From Paralvinella palmiformis (taxonomy: Eukaryota; Annelida; Polychaeta; Terebellida; Alvinellidae): 64,000 bases of DNA. Location: NCBI GenBank assembly GCA_025642065.1, contig JAODUP010000952.1, positions 62,501-126,500 of the forward strand, given 5' to 3'. Shown in pieces: positions 32,266 to 43,480 of this stretch. The position numbers and the translations under genes were made by a program. Under the pieces are notes generated by a model. That model was given only the letters and a program-made list of their open reading frames with translations. It made no database searches and was not told the origin of the DNA. The first letter of the stretch is position 1. Each line of letters starts with the position of its first letter.

Positions 32266-32869
32266 CTCTCTGTATGAATAGACTATCAAATTGGCCAATA
32301 TCAATAAAGAGCAGTGGCCGAGTAAACGGGGGCGGGGAGGGGGAGTGCTGTCGGCCACCCCGGGCGGCACCTTTACAGGGGCGGAAATTTAGAGTTGAAT
32401 ATTTTGTTATAAATATTTATTTTTCGTAATTTTTCAGTATATCGGCATCAATATGTATGACCATATTAAAACTTAAAACGTCATAAACACTGACGTGGTC
32501 GCCATAGTAACTTAAATTACATTGCCTTTGCACGCGGTTTGCAAGCTCAAGAAAGGCTAATATAATGCCTAAAAAAAACCCAGCACCGTTCTAGCTTCTG
32601 GGGTCCCACGTCCGACCCTACGCGGTAGGTGGCTCGCTTCACTCGCAGATATATATTTTACTACACCAATAGGGGCGCCCATGTATATTTGGCCCCGGGC
32701 GGCATTACCCCCTGCTCCGCCACTGATAAAGAGATAAGTTCAGATCGCATATAAAAAGGATTTGATAGATCTTCCTGTTACTGTGTTGAATATTTTGTTT
32801 TATAGTTTTATTAACTAAATGCCACGGCTAAATACTTAGATACCCTAGCCAGTAGCATACATGTATATG
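32266..32869. other. Unassigned
   Basis: GC-richer patches (GGGGCGGGGAGGGGGAGTGC near 32329) and inverted words GGCCCCGGGCGGCAT and CACCCCGGGCGGCACC (32357 and 32691) hint at an old DNA element whose ends I could not fix. Confidence 0.35.
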
Positions 32870-33545
32870 ACATTATACAAACTTGTGATATGATCTTCCA
32901 TGTGGATAATAAATCTCATGGTGAAGCTCGGAAGTTTTGCAGTATATTGGATTAGCGTGGCTCAGCATATCGACGGTGCTACTCACAAAGGAAGCCCCAC
33001 ACTAGATTTGGTCATCTCTAGATGATCGAACGTCAAAGTAGGAATTCCTTCCGTGTGTGACCTTTGTCTCAGTGAGCGACCAAAGGTAAATCCTTCGGCG
33101 ATCATCTGGGTGTACAGTTCGTCGTTAATATGGATAGATCCGATTATATACGAAGAAAGAGCAAACAGAGAAAGTATCGTGGAATAATCTATACAAAATC
33201 CTGTTTAGTACATAACAAGTACTGAGTAGACCAGCACCACTGTTTCTAAGCGATTTGATCCAAACGTATATACCAGTGAGAATGCTGTCCTGCGAAACAT
33301 ATTTTTCCAGCATCAGCTTCAAGTCTCTGGTGAAAGTTACCTATTCAGTTTGCAGCAAATAAAGAAATATTTTGTGAGGTTCTGAACATCCCTCTATTTA
33401 AATTATCTCTAACCCAGTATATTGACGACTAAAATGCATTTGTGCGGTGTGAGCCAGAACATGTTTTAATTCCGTTTCCATTGTAAAACACCTTAGAGCA
33501 TCTCAAGTTGAATAAAGCGCTATATCAAATATTAGTATTTTGTAT
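32870..33545 (+). pseudogene. CR1/L2-type LINE (family 3), short deletion derivative
   Basis: Matches the endonuclease end of the 25690 copy (GGTGCTACTCACAAAGGAAG, CACACTAGATTTGGTCATCT). It then passes straight into the C-terminal and 3' UTR part (AGCATCTCAAGTTGAATAAA then GCGCTATATCAAATATTAG). The whole reverse transcriptase core is missing. Stops are frequent. Confidence 0.82.
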
Positions 33546-34486
33546 TTGTTTATTATTCGTAATATAGATATGTTCCTAACAATGAGCCTATTTAGAGTTC
33601 CCAATACGGATGCGTTAAACGTCACTTCCGAGACATGTTCTCGGGATAAACAAACGCACATGGCATTATGAGACAGCCGTCTGCGGATATATTTATCGCG
33701 GAAAATGAAGAATTGTACATTGCTAGATCCAGAAAGATAAGTTTTGAATTTTTATGAAAACATTAAAAAAATATTGGACTCGGAAATATAAACAACTTAA
33801 TGCTAGGTGAAGTGCTGCCCAAATTTCGGAAATCTAATTTAGTACATGTAAGGTAGCTCTAGTCTAGTACGGCTAGTACTAGTAGACTAGTCGTAGTAGT
33901 AGTTAGCTTAGTAGTTCCACTACACAGTTGCTAACTGTTATTAATAACTCTGTCTCAGATCTAAAAGAGTTGACACCTGAAGTCACTGACTTCACGTGTC
34001 AAGTCACCTTACATAGCCACCCTAGCTAAATAAACATAAATTCAATAATCCCCAAAATGTTTGTTATGTAGTTTGTTTACCTGTCAAACTTGGTACACTG
34101 TTTTGGACATTGGCAAGTAAACACATAAGGACATAACGTTTGCGATAATGAGAACACATTGTTTGTGTTCAATGAAAGTATTAAAATACTATTTTGTTGA
34201 CTCATTTCTAGATGTTCGAGATGATTCCAAGTCGCGCATTTAATAGGGAGCAAGCATTCAACCCAGAAGCTCCAAATTAAGGTAAAAAGAAAAAGTTTAA
34301 ATTTAAAGAAATCTGATTTAAATAAAATAAATCTTGATTTTTTTTAGCCCCGACTCTGTGGTGTGATCTTCGTTGTATATTTAAAGGTGTTTTTAAAACA
34401 TTAATTGGGATACTCACTTAATTAAACGACTGTTATTTGATTGTCTAATTATTTGTTTTATAAAATATCTAGCTGATGACATACGA
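33546..34486. other. Unassigned, left flank of transposase relic
   Basis: CTCGGGATAAACAAACGCAC (about 33643-33662) reappears inverted near 36306-36326, enclosing the transposase relic. CTAGTACTAGTAGACTAG repeats lie at 33866-33895. No gene is recognised. Confidence 0.45.
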
Positions 34487-35757
34487 ATGATAGGATGCTT
34501 CGAATTTGCGCCTTTGAACATTGGTACAGCAGCACATACACTCTCTCTCTCTAGATGGAGCCGGTTAACATGTTTAAAGTATTGGTGTAAGAGGACTAAT
34601 GATGCATGTCAGTATCCAACTCCATTCACACTCCATACATTTCCAACTGAAAAGAGTGACCTGGTAGCACGGCTCAAGTGGGCCAAGGTGGTTTATTGGA
34701 AATGAATAAATAGAGAAAAAAAACTTGTTAACTTGTTAAGCCAACAGCGGCACATCCATGCCCAACTCAAAATCTTGGTGTAAACGTTGCTCCACAATTC
34801 TCCCGGAAACCACCAAAATTGAGACAAGAAGTGGCGTAACACAACATCGATCCATCGAAACTTTTGAAAGATGCAATGACCAACAGCCACAACACAATGA
34901 GAACAGTTATATTTTTACATGCAATCGCTCTCCAGCTTGTCCATGTGTGAGTTGCAGTTCTCAACAAGCAAAGCTGACAAAACTTACAGGATGAATTTAA
35001 GGAACTTGTCACTAAGTCCAAGACACTGAATTTGACCAAGAAGAAATAAACCAACCTTATTGGGATATTTCTCGCCGATGATAAGAAACTCAGAACATAT
35101 ACTGGACTCCGTAATAGACCAGCTTCTGACAGTCTCCTCAATCTCGTTGCACACAAGGCACATATAATGCGCTATTGGGGCGTTGTGGTAAGGTTCGTAA
35201 GTTGAGGAAGATTGGTTCCCTTAAGAGATCATAACACATAACGCCGTACATAACTGCAAGAAGAGTTGTTGCTGATACTGCTGAAGTTGCGCATGGTTAA
35301 CATTACTGATATATTTGGAATTTCATCAGCGCAAGTTTCTCAAATAAGCAACACCTGAATGAAGATGCTGGCTGATACCCTACGTCCTCTAATCTTCTGG
35401 TCATCAAAACAAGTGATACGTCAACATCTTCCAAAAGCCCTGGAAGACTACCAACACCTCCAATATACCACTGGTTGTACCGAAATTTTCATAGAGCGTC
35501 CTCGTGATTTAGAACTGCAGGCCATCAATTGGGGGTGATTATAAAACACACAACACAATACAATTACCTTTGGCATTACACCAAATGGAGCCATTATCGT
35601 TTTATCAGAGGCATGGGATGGCTGGGCCTCTGACCAGAAGATCACCAGGAAATCGGGCTTCTTATATCTGGTGGAACCCAACGACTTGATCATGGCAGAC
35701 AGAGGGTTCACCATACAGGAGGTCCACCCGTCAGAGCCTGAATGCATCTAGTGTTGA
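34487..35757 (+). pseudogene. THAP-like / DDE_Tnp_4 transposase relic
   Basis: A decayed transposase gene on the plus strand. At the start a Cys-containing segment reaches FTLHTFPTEKSDLVARLKW, reminiscent of the HxFP part of a THAP zinc finger. From 35280 on the match to DDE_Tnp_4 proteins is clear: DIFGISSAQVSQI (helix-turn-helix), FWSSKQVIRQHLPKALEDY, GCTEIFIERPRDLELQA, ITFGITPNGAIIVLSEAWDG and DLIMADRGFTIQEV. In active relatives the first box reads IDCTE; here the Asp is replaced by Gly. The second Asp (ADRGF) is kept. The third catalytic residue is not seen, because the frame ends after PECI. Frameshifts and stops are present throughout. Confidence 0.8.
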
Positions 35758-36189
35758 TTCAGCCAATGTATCGGTTATGTCAGATTGTAATCACGTTTAG
35801 AGCCAGTAAATAAACATCCGAAACATATTTGATAAATACACTGCTGGATCTACATAAGACTTATTCGAGTAATTTTTAATTACCTCAGAGAGACGCAGAT
35901 ACCTTCAATTTAGTATAGGTGCTCGATATCACAAACAGAGAAAACATATTTTTCTGTTTTATAACCTGGCCCTGCCAATAAAATAAATGATGTCTGCTTC
36001 TTCTTATTTTTTTATTTTACTGCCTAATACTAATGAGCCAAATTTACGTGGCTTAGTTACCTCAAATGAGAGAGACGCATATGGTCTGTAATATACTGCT
36101 TCACTACGGGGACTAATTCTAAATAAACTTATAATTTTCAATAGATGGCATATTCGGCGGAGAAAGCCTTGCCAGTTGCTTGGTTTAGA
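35758..36189. other. Unassigned, right flank of transposase relic
   Basis: No recognisable coding sequence. GAGAGACGCA occurs twice (35889 and 36070), with similar flanks (ACCTCAGAGAGACGCAGATA and CAAATGAGAGAGACGCATAT). Confidence 0.35.
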
Positions 36190-36292
36190 TGAAAGTGCCA
36201 CGGCCAGGATTCGAACCTCCGACCACAGCACAGCATGACCATGGGTAAGAAAGTACCACGGTCTTACCCACTAGGCCATAGAGGCGGTCTAG
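36190..36292 (-). mobile_element. tRNA-like SINE head (SINE-D)
   Basis: On the minus strand: GACCGCCTCTATGGCCTAGT (box A), a long variable region, then GGTCGGAGGTTCGAATCCTG (box B). The 90-bp spacing suggests descent from a long-variable-arm tRNA (Leu/Ser type). A body beyond the head was not defined, so a decayed tRNA copy is the alternative. Confidence 0.55.
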
Positions 36293-36439
36293 TACTGCCT
36301 CTGGTTCACCACGTGTGTTTGTTTATCCCGAAACAATCCCACTGTGCATTGCGCGCCCGGAACTCCGAATTGGCTTATTGGCTTATTATAAACGATATCA
36401 AAATATAAACATGATCAACACGCACGTATTAAAACATAT

Positions 36440-37030
36440 AGGTGAAAGTGTTGGTCATCGCACTTAAAACTTGTCTGTTGGTCTCGCCATCCTGAAGCCA
36501 GACACAGACCGGATACTCCTGAAGTCTGACATTAATATATTCATAATATATTATTTGTACGACCCGGCTATGATAATGTACACAAATATCAACAAAGTAT
36601 AATTTTGCAACCCAAAACGTATTTACTAATAATATTACGGCATACTCCGTTCAAACAACCTTAAATGTTGGTTAAAGTAAACCCTATACTGAAATTCCAT
36701 CTGAAGAATTTTCGTACTGTTTTATTAGCTGTCATATTTATGTAAATGAACCAACGACTACGTCAGTTAGCAGTAGTTATAGTAAGGTTGATACCGGGGA
36801 CAGACGGCTATGTTAGACCATCTGTAACCTTATTCGATCTAGAGACGGCTATATGATGCATGTACACTTTGACGGCAGATCACGTGATTTCTCCCGTTCC
36901 CATCGTACATTCCGGCATAGGAGCAAAATGGCGACCTGTCAGAAATTTGGATTATTACCATATACCTCTGATATGGGGTTATTGTTTGTTATTATTAGTG
37001 TGGTATTTGGGGTTAGTTTTATAAACAGTA
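36440..37030. mobile_element. Kolobok-like element, diverged copy
   Basis: Shares two blocks with the element at 28979. Near its left CGCCATCCTGAAGCCAGACA then ACCGGATACTCCTGAAG; near its right GGCATAGGAGCAAAATGGCG then AATTTGGATTATTACCATAT and CTCTGATATGGGG. The intact TTAA-flanked termini were not found, so the limits are approximate. Confidence 0.55.
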
Positions 37031-37069
37031 AACATTAAAACCAAATTATATGTGAATGAAATGTTCGTT

Positions 37070-37252
37070 TAAATGTTGCTGTTTTACGGACACTTTTGTG
37101 GCCAAAGTAGACTAAATGGGCCGAGCGACCCCCAAAGGTAATGAGGGGAAGCGATAGATGAAACGCCCTTCTGACATAGCCCGTCCGGGGTTTGAACCAA
37201 GGCACTATAGATCTGCGGCCAACCGCGCTACCAGTGAGGCCATTGAGGCGCC
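37070..37252 (-). mobile_element. SINE-A, diverged full-length copy
   Basis: Minus-strand copy with tail GTTGCTGTTTTACGGACACT, box B GGTTCAAACCCC and head end CAATGGCCTCACTGGTAGCG. It belongs to the older subfamily also seen at 39593. Confidence 0.82.
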
Positions 37253-37371
37253 AAAATATTCTTTTAAAAAGTACCCCTATATTTATCAACTACCACTAAT
37301 TATGAGTTCGGGTTGACTAGATCCAGCTACTGTTTCTTTGTGGACATTTAGCATCGAGAGCCAAAACTATT

Positions 37372-37835
37372 AGGGCAGATTTACATTAATCCGGACATTG
37401 TTTATCCAGCAAATGTACCTTCCGACACATTAATGTCTGTGATGGATTTAGCTCCATTACAAATAACTCTTTAATCCGGAAAAATCGCTTTCAGCGTTTC
37501 GACTCTGACACTTCATTTTGGCAACAGGATGTGACACTTCATTGTAAAATGACCATGATAATCCGACCACACGAAAATGTTGTCAAATATTTCCGCAAGA
37601 CACACATACATATTGTCAGTAATGGTTAATTAACCCGACCAAACGCGATAAATGCTATATCGTAACCAATTAAAGTCGTACTTGACCATACACACCGACA
37701 CATAGCGAATCATAATAATTCATGGCTAATTACAAACAGAAATATCACGGACTCGACATTCCGACATTCAATTTTATCCGACATATTATCATGTGACAAA
37801 CCTTGTCGGAATAACGAAATATGTCTGTAATGATT
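37372..37835. mobile_element. Possible Tigger-like MITE
   Basis: The left end CAGATTTACATTAATCCGGA and the reverse of the right end (CAGACATATTTCGTTATTCC) are similar, and CCGACA/CCGGACA words recur between them. ATTAATCCGGACA recalls Tigger/pogo termini. A TA follows the right end, but no TA precedes the left, so the borders are uncertain. Confidence 0.4.
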
Positions 37836-38851
37836 TTATTTTTAGATTTTTGGTCCATTTTAAACAGTTTATTGGCTAAAGTCTGAATATTTCGCGCGCG
37901 CGTTGAATTTTTCCACCATATTTTTTTTCAAGCGCCGTGACAATGTTCTCCAGCGACTATTTAATTATTTATTTAGAATTGGCGCATTCTAAAGACCGTA
38001 ATTATTTCGATCTCTATCGAATTGGTATTTTGTTTTCATCTCAAATTGATATATTGGCTATTTATTGAACAAAGAAATCCCTATGCGTTATACAATGGGC
38101 TGATGGACTAATGCAAACTGGACCAAGTTTTGCTCATCAAGTCGTTAGCTCGTATTTCAAATGAGGCGCTCACGACGATCACTGTATACGAAGTGTTACT
38201 CTTTCATCAACTCCGTTCAAAGTGTTTTATCCCCCTTTTCCTTTCTCGTAACAAAAGATCAAATCACTGCTTTCGGGCGCAGTTTTAGCATTGGAAGCGG
38301 CACCCAAGCCACTAACGGTCCATAATTATGTCCTTGTCTACTTAATGCAACACATTCTGGATTCATCGATCATATTTTGTCCGGAAGTCGTTCTTACAGT
38401 AACAGCATTTTTCGGCGCATCAACAATTTTCAATATTATCGACTCGGGAAATGCATCCCTTCCCATTCCCGGCGGATGCATCATTTCCACATCTTTCGGC
38501 AAAAATTACTGCCATGATCATCAATCAAAATAATGATTTATTTAAACGGAATTCCTTTTAGAAGTGCGGGTCTCCTCGTATCATCTGTGTCCGCAGTCGT
38601 ATCACTCATCAGTAGATATCTGATCTAAGGACGTTTATAGTCTTTGAGGCCAAAACAAACCAATTTCGATTGGCCAATAACAAATTCGAATACGGAACGT
38701 AATTATTCTAAGGACTGTAAATATTCTAAGGACCTAAGTAGAATTTTATGGTTTTAAGAGTTATTGTGAGGTAAATTCCTATTCGTGTTGTTCGTCGTTT
38801 TGGCAGTTTCTTTATTATATGCACTTAGGCATTACGCACGCGTCCACGCAT

Positions 38852-38900
<49 letters not shown>

Positions 38901-39592
38901 CGCAGAACGCAGCCATTACATACCCCAGCATGAGATTTCGCTGGCTTGATTAAGTCAACTGATGAACCGTCCATATATTGTGTTCACGATTCTTGTTGTG
39001 CTCCGAGTTCTTTTACAACGCACGCACGCACAACCAAATACAACACAAACACATTTAGCAAGCTCATATCAACATATAGGCTAACTCACGCGTGATCATT
39101 GTTAAACGACCCCCCCCCGTTCCCACACAATCATTAAATAAGGACAAAGAAACAGCCAGAGGCCAGCATTTACTTGGCTCAATCTCATCTCCTATAATTC
39201 CAGAAGCGTCTCATTGGTTGATGTGACCTAGACGACTTCAAGACGAATGGACAAAGATCGCTGTCTGAGATAACGCAGTCAAATAAGTCCAACCACCACC
39301 ACCCTCAACCCCCCCAACCCCCGCACACCCAACAGTGAGCCGTTTGGGGGATAAGGTACACAGATAAGGATTGATCAGAGCTGGAAATAGACCAGCCATT
39401 TACCAGACATCAAACTGGTGTCGTGATAAATACCAGAGTCCGGTTGACAAACGACTGCAACGCCCCCAAGTGACGTACGGAAGAGTTATTACCCATAGGT
39501 TCTCTGAGTGTTGTAACTAGACTAATCAGAAGTCTTGTTGGCAGATGGTCGGCTGTATGTCTTATCTCGGCTAAAGATAATTGTGAGATGTA
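37836..39592. other. Unassigned intergenic sequence
   Basis: Contains a (CA)n(TA)n tract at 38853-38900 and C-runs at 39109-39119 and 39296-39320. The frame at 38291-38533 begins with TTG and has no recognised domain. No promoter or exon is evident. Confidence 0.45.
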
Positions 39593-39741
39593 AATGTTGC
39601 TGTTTTACGGCTAGTTTTGTGTACACGGTAGGCTAATTGAAAGTAAAGGATGAAACGTCCTTCTGACACAGCATGGCCAGGATTTGAACCCAAGGGGGAG
39701 AGGTATGTGGTTATCCGCGCTACCAGTTAGATCAATCAGAT
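39593..39741 (-). mobile_element. SINE-A, older subfamily, internal deletion
   Basis: Minus-strand tail GTTGCTGTTTTACGGCTAGT and box B GGTTCAAATCC. It lacks the GCGACCTCC segment and ends CTACCAGTTAGATCAATCAG. Confidence 0.78.
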
Positions 39742-39843
39742 GTTTTCTGGGTTACGGAGAATCTAAAAATTAAAACATTATTATAATTAGAAAATTATAA
39801 TATTAAATATATTGTTAGCTACTGTGCTGCTAGTAAACAGTAT

Positions 39844-40252
39844 TACTACTACTACTACGACTACAATTACTACTACTGCAACTATAACCACAACAACTAC
39901 TACTACAACTACTATGACTACAATTACTACTACTACTACAACAACAACTACTACTACTACAACTATAACCACAACAACTACTACTACAACAACAACAACT
40001 ACTACAACAACAACTACTACAACAACAACTAAAACAACAACTACTTCTACTACAACAACAACTACTACTACTACAACTATAACCACAACAACTACTACTA
40101 CAATTACTACGACTACAATTACTACAACAACAACAACAACAACAACTACTACTACTACTATAACTACAACAACTACTACTACAACAACAACAACTACTAC
40201 AACAACAACAACAACTACTACTACTACAACAACTACTACTACTACAGTTACT
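39844..40252. repeat. Long (ACT/ACA)n trinucleotide array
   Basis: About 400 bp of ACT, ACA and ATT triplets in register. The plus strand reads poly-Thr and the minus strand poly-Val with Ile, which is why long open frames appear on both strands. It is a microsatellite, not a gene. Confidence 0.96.
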
Positions 40253-40260
40253 ACCATTAC

Positions 40261-40900
40261 CAGGCCGGATTAAGATCTATAGAGGCCATAAGCACTTAAA
40301 ATATTTTGAACTTGTCAACAAAAATATAAACATTAATAAAACATAAACTACATTTTTATTTTTCAAAATATTGAACTTGTCAACAATAAGCGCTTGGACC
40401 TTTTGAGTCATCAGTTGAATAAGTTCCTCACATGTGGTTTTAGAGAGGTAAGAAGGACTTCCTTTGCCATAATTTACATATTTCGAAATGGATCGAACTG
40501 ACTGAACAGCTCAAACAACCCTACACAATTCCCATTTTTCAATGATCCAAACTTTTCTTCTGTTCCTCGAAAACTCTAGCCACGTTCAGCTAACGTACGA
40601 ATAACAGTTATGACACGCCCCATGACATGTTCCCAGTAATCACAATCTTCCTGAATTTGTTTTCCCAACTGTTGCCCAAACCCTAAGCCCTGTCTGCGAG
40701 TTAACTGTGTTAACATAGAGTCTCGGTGAGTAGTGCTTTATTCATGATGGTAAATTTCGCCAGTCACCGAACCCTTCTCTTGTAACAGAATGTGAGAAAT
40801 GTTTAGAACCAAACAGTTTACAAACAAAACAATAAACTGATTCTATTGGTGAGGAATACAATAACTACTCTCTCTCTCTCTCTCTCTCTCTCCCTCTCTC

Positions 40901-40935
<35 letters not shown>

Positions 40936-41240
40936 TATTTCTCACCATTGGCTTTAGTGCCAACATAATGTTTCTGCGAACAGTATCTTACTGGTTGGCC
41001 ACCACTGAAATGCTGGTAAGACTTGTTAAATGGCTCATTGTGGTGTTGACAGTCACTGGGTCCACGAATATTCCACAACCCTGGATCTTTTGCTATATTT
41101 ACTTCATCATTTGCAGACTGAATCATTTCATCACCATGGCTCACTTAACTTTCATTAGTGAGGCATGTGCCTGATGAACCTACCTGTGACACCTCGATGA
41201 TTCCAAGATCATCATATTTTGTGATCAAAGTGGTATTTGT
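40261..41240 (-). pseudogene. hAT transposase relic (DUF4371 type) with one terminus
   Basis: On the minus strand: DPGLWNIRGPSDCQHH and ANGEK (N-terminal part, 40935-41144), a CT-repeat interruption, then broken frames with GLGFGQQLGKQIQ, YWEHVMGRVITVIRTLAERG, SFRGTEEKFGSLKNGNCVGL, FELFSQFD and SYLSKTTCEELIQLM. This order is that of DUF4371/ZMYM-type hAT transposases upstream of their DDE region. The sequence then stops at CAGGCCGGATTAAGATCTAT (40261), which has the form of a hAT end, so the downstream catalytic part has been deleted. Frameshifts and stops are numerous. Confidence 0.82.
40868..40935. repeat. (CT)n microsatellite
   Basis: CT tract with two CCC interruptions, lying inside the hAT relic. 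Confidence 0.95.
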
Positions 41241-41294
41241 GTCCAGTTCTGATGACGGAGATTGGTTTTAATCCTTAATCGGTATATCATGTTG

Positions 41295-41472
41295 TGATGA
41301 TTAATGTTTTACGGCCACGTTTGTGCACATTGTAGGCTAAATGTGCGGAACAACCTCCAACGATAATGAAGCGAATTCAAAGATGAAACAGCCTTCGGAT
41401 ATGCTCACACCGAAATTCGAACACGGGTGGTAGTGATCTGTGATCCAACACACTACCGCTAGACCACGGACT
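41295..41472 (-). mobile_element. SINE-A copy
   Basis: Near full-length minus-strand copy: tail TAATGTTTTACGGCCACGTT, box B TGTTCGAATTTC and head end CACTACCGCTAGACCACGGA. Confidence 0.88.
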
Positions 41473-41777
41473 TGTGTAAAGAAAGCAGTCAAGTTTAAAG
41501 TCTTGGACAATTCTATATGACGTCACTATGATACCATGAACACCTGGAAATTATATTTTCAACCACTTTATTATTTTGACAAGTTTTAAGTTATTTCTTT
41601 TGTGCCGTAAAGCATTTACCATTTCTGTGCCCCCCCCCCTTTCATTGATGCCATAAACACGTGCTTATTAATGGTTAATCCAGCACGGACCATTATTACT
41701 CATACCACCACTGGTAGTGGTAGTACAACGACGAGCACGATAACAGGAACATTAAATAAATAATAATAATAATACGC

Positions 41778-41809
<32 letters not shown>

Positions 41810-42084
41810 CAGTGATTTTAGTAACGTACTTAAAATAATGTTTATTGGGTCACAACACTTAATTAATAAATACATTTTGTTGTTATTAATTTTGTCATCA
41901 AAGAAGGTGTTTATTTATTTATTCATGTAGTTTGGCAATATTATTAATATTTTGTCTTTCTACAAAGATAAAATGGCCATTATTAGGTGATGTAGTTAAA
42001 TTAATTATAATAATTATTCAGTAAAAGAGATTTAATAATTAGAATATCGAACATAAATAGGCTTTGTTGACGAGTAATGTCACT
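41473..42084. other. Unassigned, with (AAT)n
   Basis: AAT repeats lie at 41758-41806 and a C-run at 41630-41638. Nothing else is recognised. Confidence 0.45.
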
Positions 42085-42232
42085 TTGATGATCCTCACAT
42101 ATCATAACATAACCTATTATCACCGTGATAGTACTCACCTATCATAACATTATCTATTGTCACTATGATAGTATCCACCTATCATGACATAACCTATTAC
42201 CACCGTGATAGTACTCGCCTATCATGACATAT
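42085..42232. repeat. Minisatellite, unit about 43 bp
   Basis: Roughly three and a half units built on ACCTATCATAACATAACCTA then TTATCACCGTGATAGTACTC. Units differ by about 10 percent. It lies 1.25 kb upstream of the HS6ST start codon. Confidence 0.85.
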
Positions 42233-42342
42233 AACATTTATGGGTGTGGGGTGGGGAGCGTAATGTTGGTTGATATGTTACCATGGTTACACTCAGCCAT
42301 CCACGGGCGTTACTCTATGACTCTATCAGCTCATGTTTGGAC

Positions 42343-42362
42343 GCCACGTCACGTCACGTGGC
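42343..42362. promoter_or_regulatory. CACGTG/ACGTCA palindrome
   Basis: GCCACGTCACGTCACGTGGC contains an E-box (CACGTG) and overlapping CGTCA half-sites. It lies about 1.1 kb upstream of the HS6ST ATG in a patch that is more GC-rich than the rest. A role in HS6ST transcription is only a guess. Confidence 0.25.
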
Positions 42363-42399
42363 GAGAGTTAAACGATTACCGTTAAGTAACACTTCTAAT

Positions 42400-43480
42400 A
42401 CAAGAAGCGTTCTTCAGGTGCCCACACAACAAACAGTCGCATTGTAGGAAACGAGTCGATGATGGGATAACAGAATCAGATCAATATCTCATTGTACGCC
42501 GCATTCAAAACAAAACCCCGAGAACGCCTCATAATAACCGACCAGTCTCACTGATCCATAGCGATCGTCAGGATCGAGGGTAGTACCTGTATTCTCCATT
42601 CGCTGATACTCGCATTTCGTGAACAGATGACGAAGTATGGAGACGTTCTCCGCTCTGGATCTGGCTCAGTTAGATCCGAGAAGACGGAATCCGGAAGAAA
42701 AAAATGCATGGGTCGCTCGCACCGATCGTCATCAGGTGGCTCCCTCTAGTGGTCTGGTGAGCCAGTGACGGAGGTGGTCCAATAGCATGGATAAATAATG
42801 ATCAATATCAGCTGGCATAGAGGCTACCGGACAGTTGCAGAATAGTTTCTATTTGTGTGCGCTTGTGTGTGTGCGCGCGCGTGTGTGTGTGTGTGTGAGT
42901 GTTCTTGTTTCTCGGGAGACCCGAAGGACCACAAACTCGATAGAGGAAGCCGGTCGTCCGAAAATCTACGGGTAACAGATAATGGCGAAGAGTCGCTGAC
43001 TTTGGCGCCGAGGACAATAGTCGATAATTGGCCGGATAATCAATTCCGTATCCCGATGTCGACCTGGCTGTAATCATCGCCGGAAGCCGGTGCTGCCACC
43101 AGACGGGATGCCATTGCCTCACCGACGAATCGGGGGGCGAGTACGCGGCATTCCTGAACATCTAAGCAATTGGCCGACAAACTGTGTCGGTTGTTGCTGG
43201 TGGATCGTTGTTCGGCAGCGAGATGATTTAGCCGGAGGCTGAAAAATCCCGGAATCTGATTTCAATTGTTGTCAATATTTTTGTTATCCATGTTCGTGTG
43301 TGTTTGAAGCGCTCCATTGGCAATGTTAATAACATATACCAATTATCGTCTGTATATACCAAAAAGTGATAATATGTGAGGCGGAAGCGGTAGATAATCC
43401 CGATAATCCAGAGAGACACAGCTGAGATTGAATGGAAGGCCAGCAGACATCGTCATCCTTCTGGATTCTAATACTGTGGT
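42400..43480 (+). promoter_or_regulatory. Probable 5' region of HS6ST
   Basis: This kilobase is clearly more GC- and CpG-rich than the window average (for example around 42540-42720 and 42900-43220). That fits a promoter/5' UTR region. A (GT)n tract lies at 42857-42900. No TATA box, initiator or upstream exon could be fixed. An in-frame TAA at 43469-43471 stands 9 bases before the HS6ST ATG. Confidence 0.4.

Noticed and set aside
34693..35156. Minus-strand frames over the transposase relic
   Set aside because: The plus strand carries the DDE_Tnp_4 motifs; the minus frames are shadows.
36190..36292. Functional tRNA-Leu or tRNA-Ser gene
   Set aside because: The A and B boxes are present, but a clean acceptor stem and anticodon arm could not be drawn; more likely a SINE head or tRNA relic.
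38291..38533. 80-codon frame with some hydrophobic character
   Set aside because: Begins at TTG, has no recognised domain and no exon boundaries.
39787..40273. Long open frames on both strands (153 and 156 codons)
   Set aside because: They are poly-Thr and poly-Val readings of an ACT/ACA trinucleotide array; no unique protein sequence.
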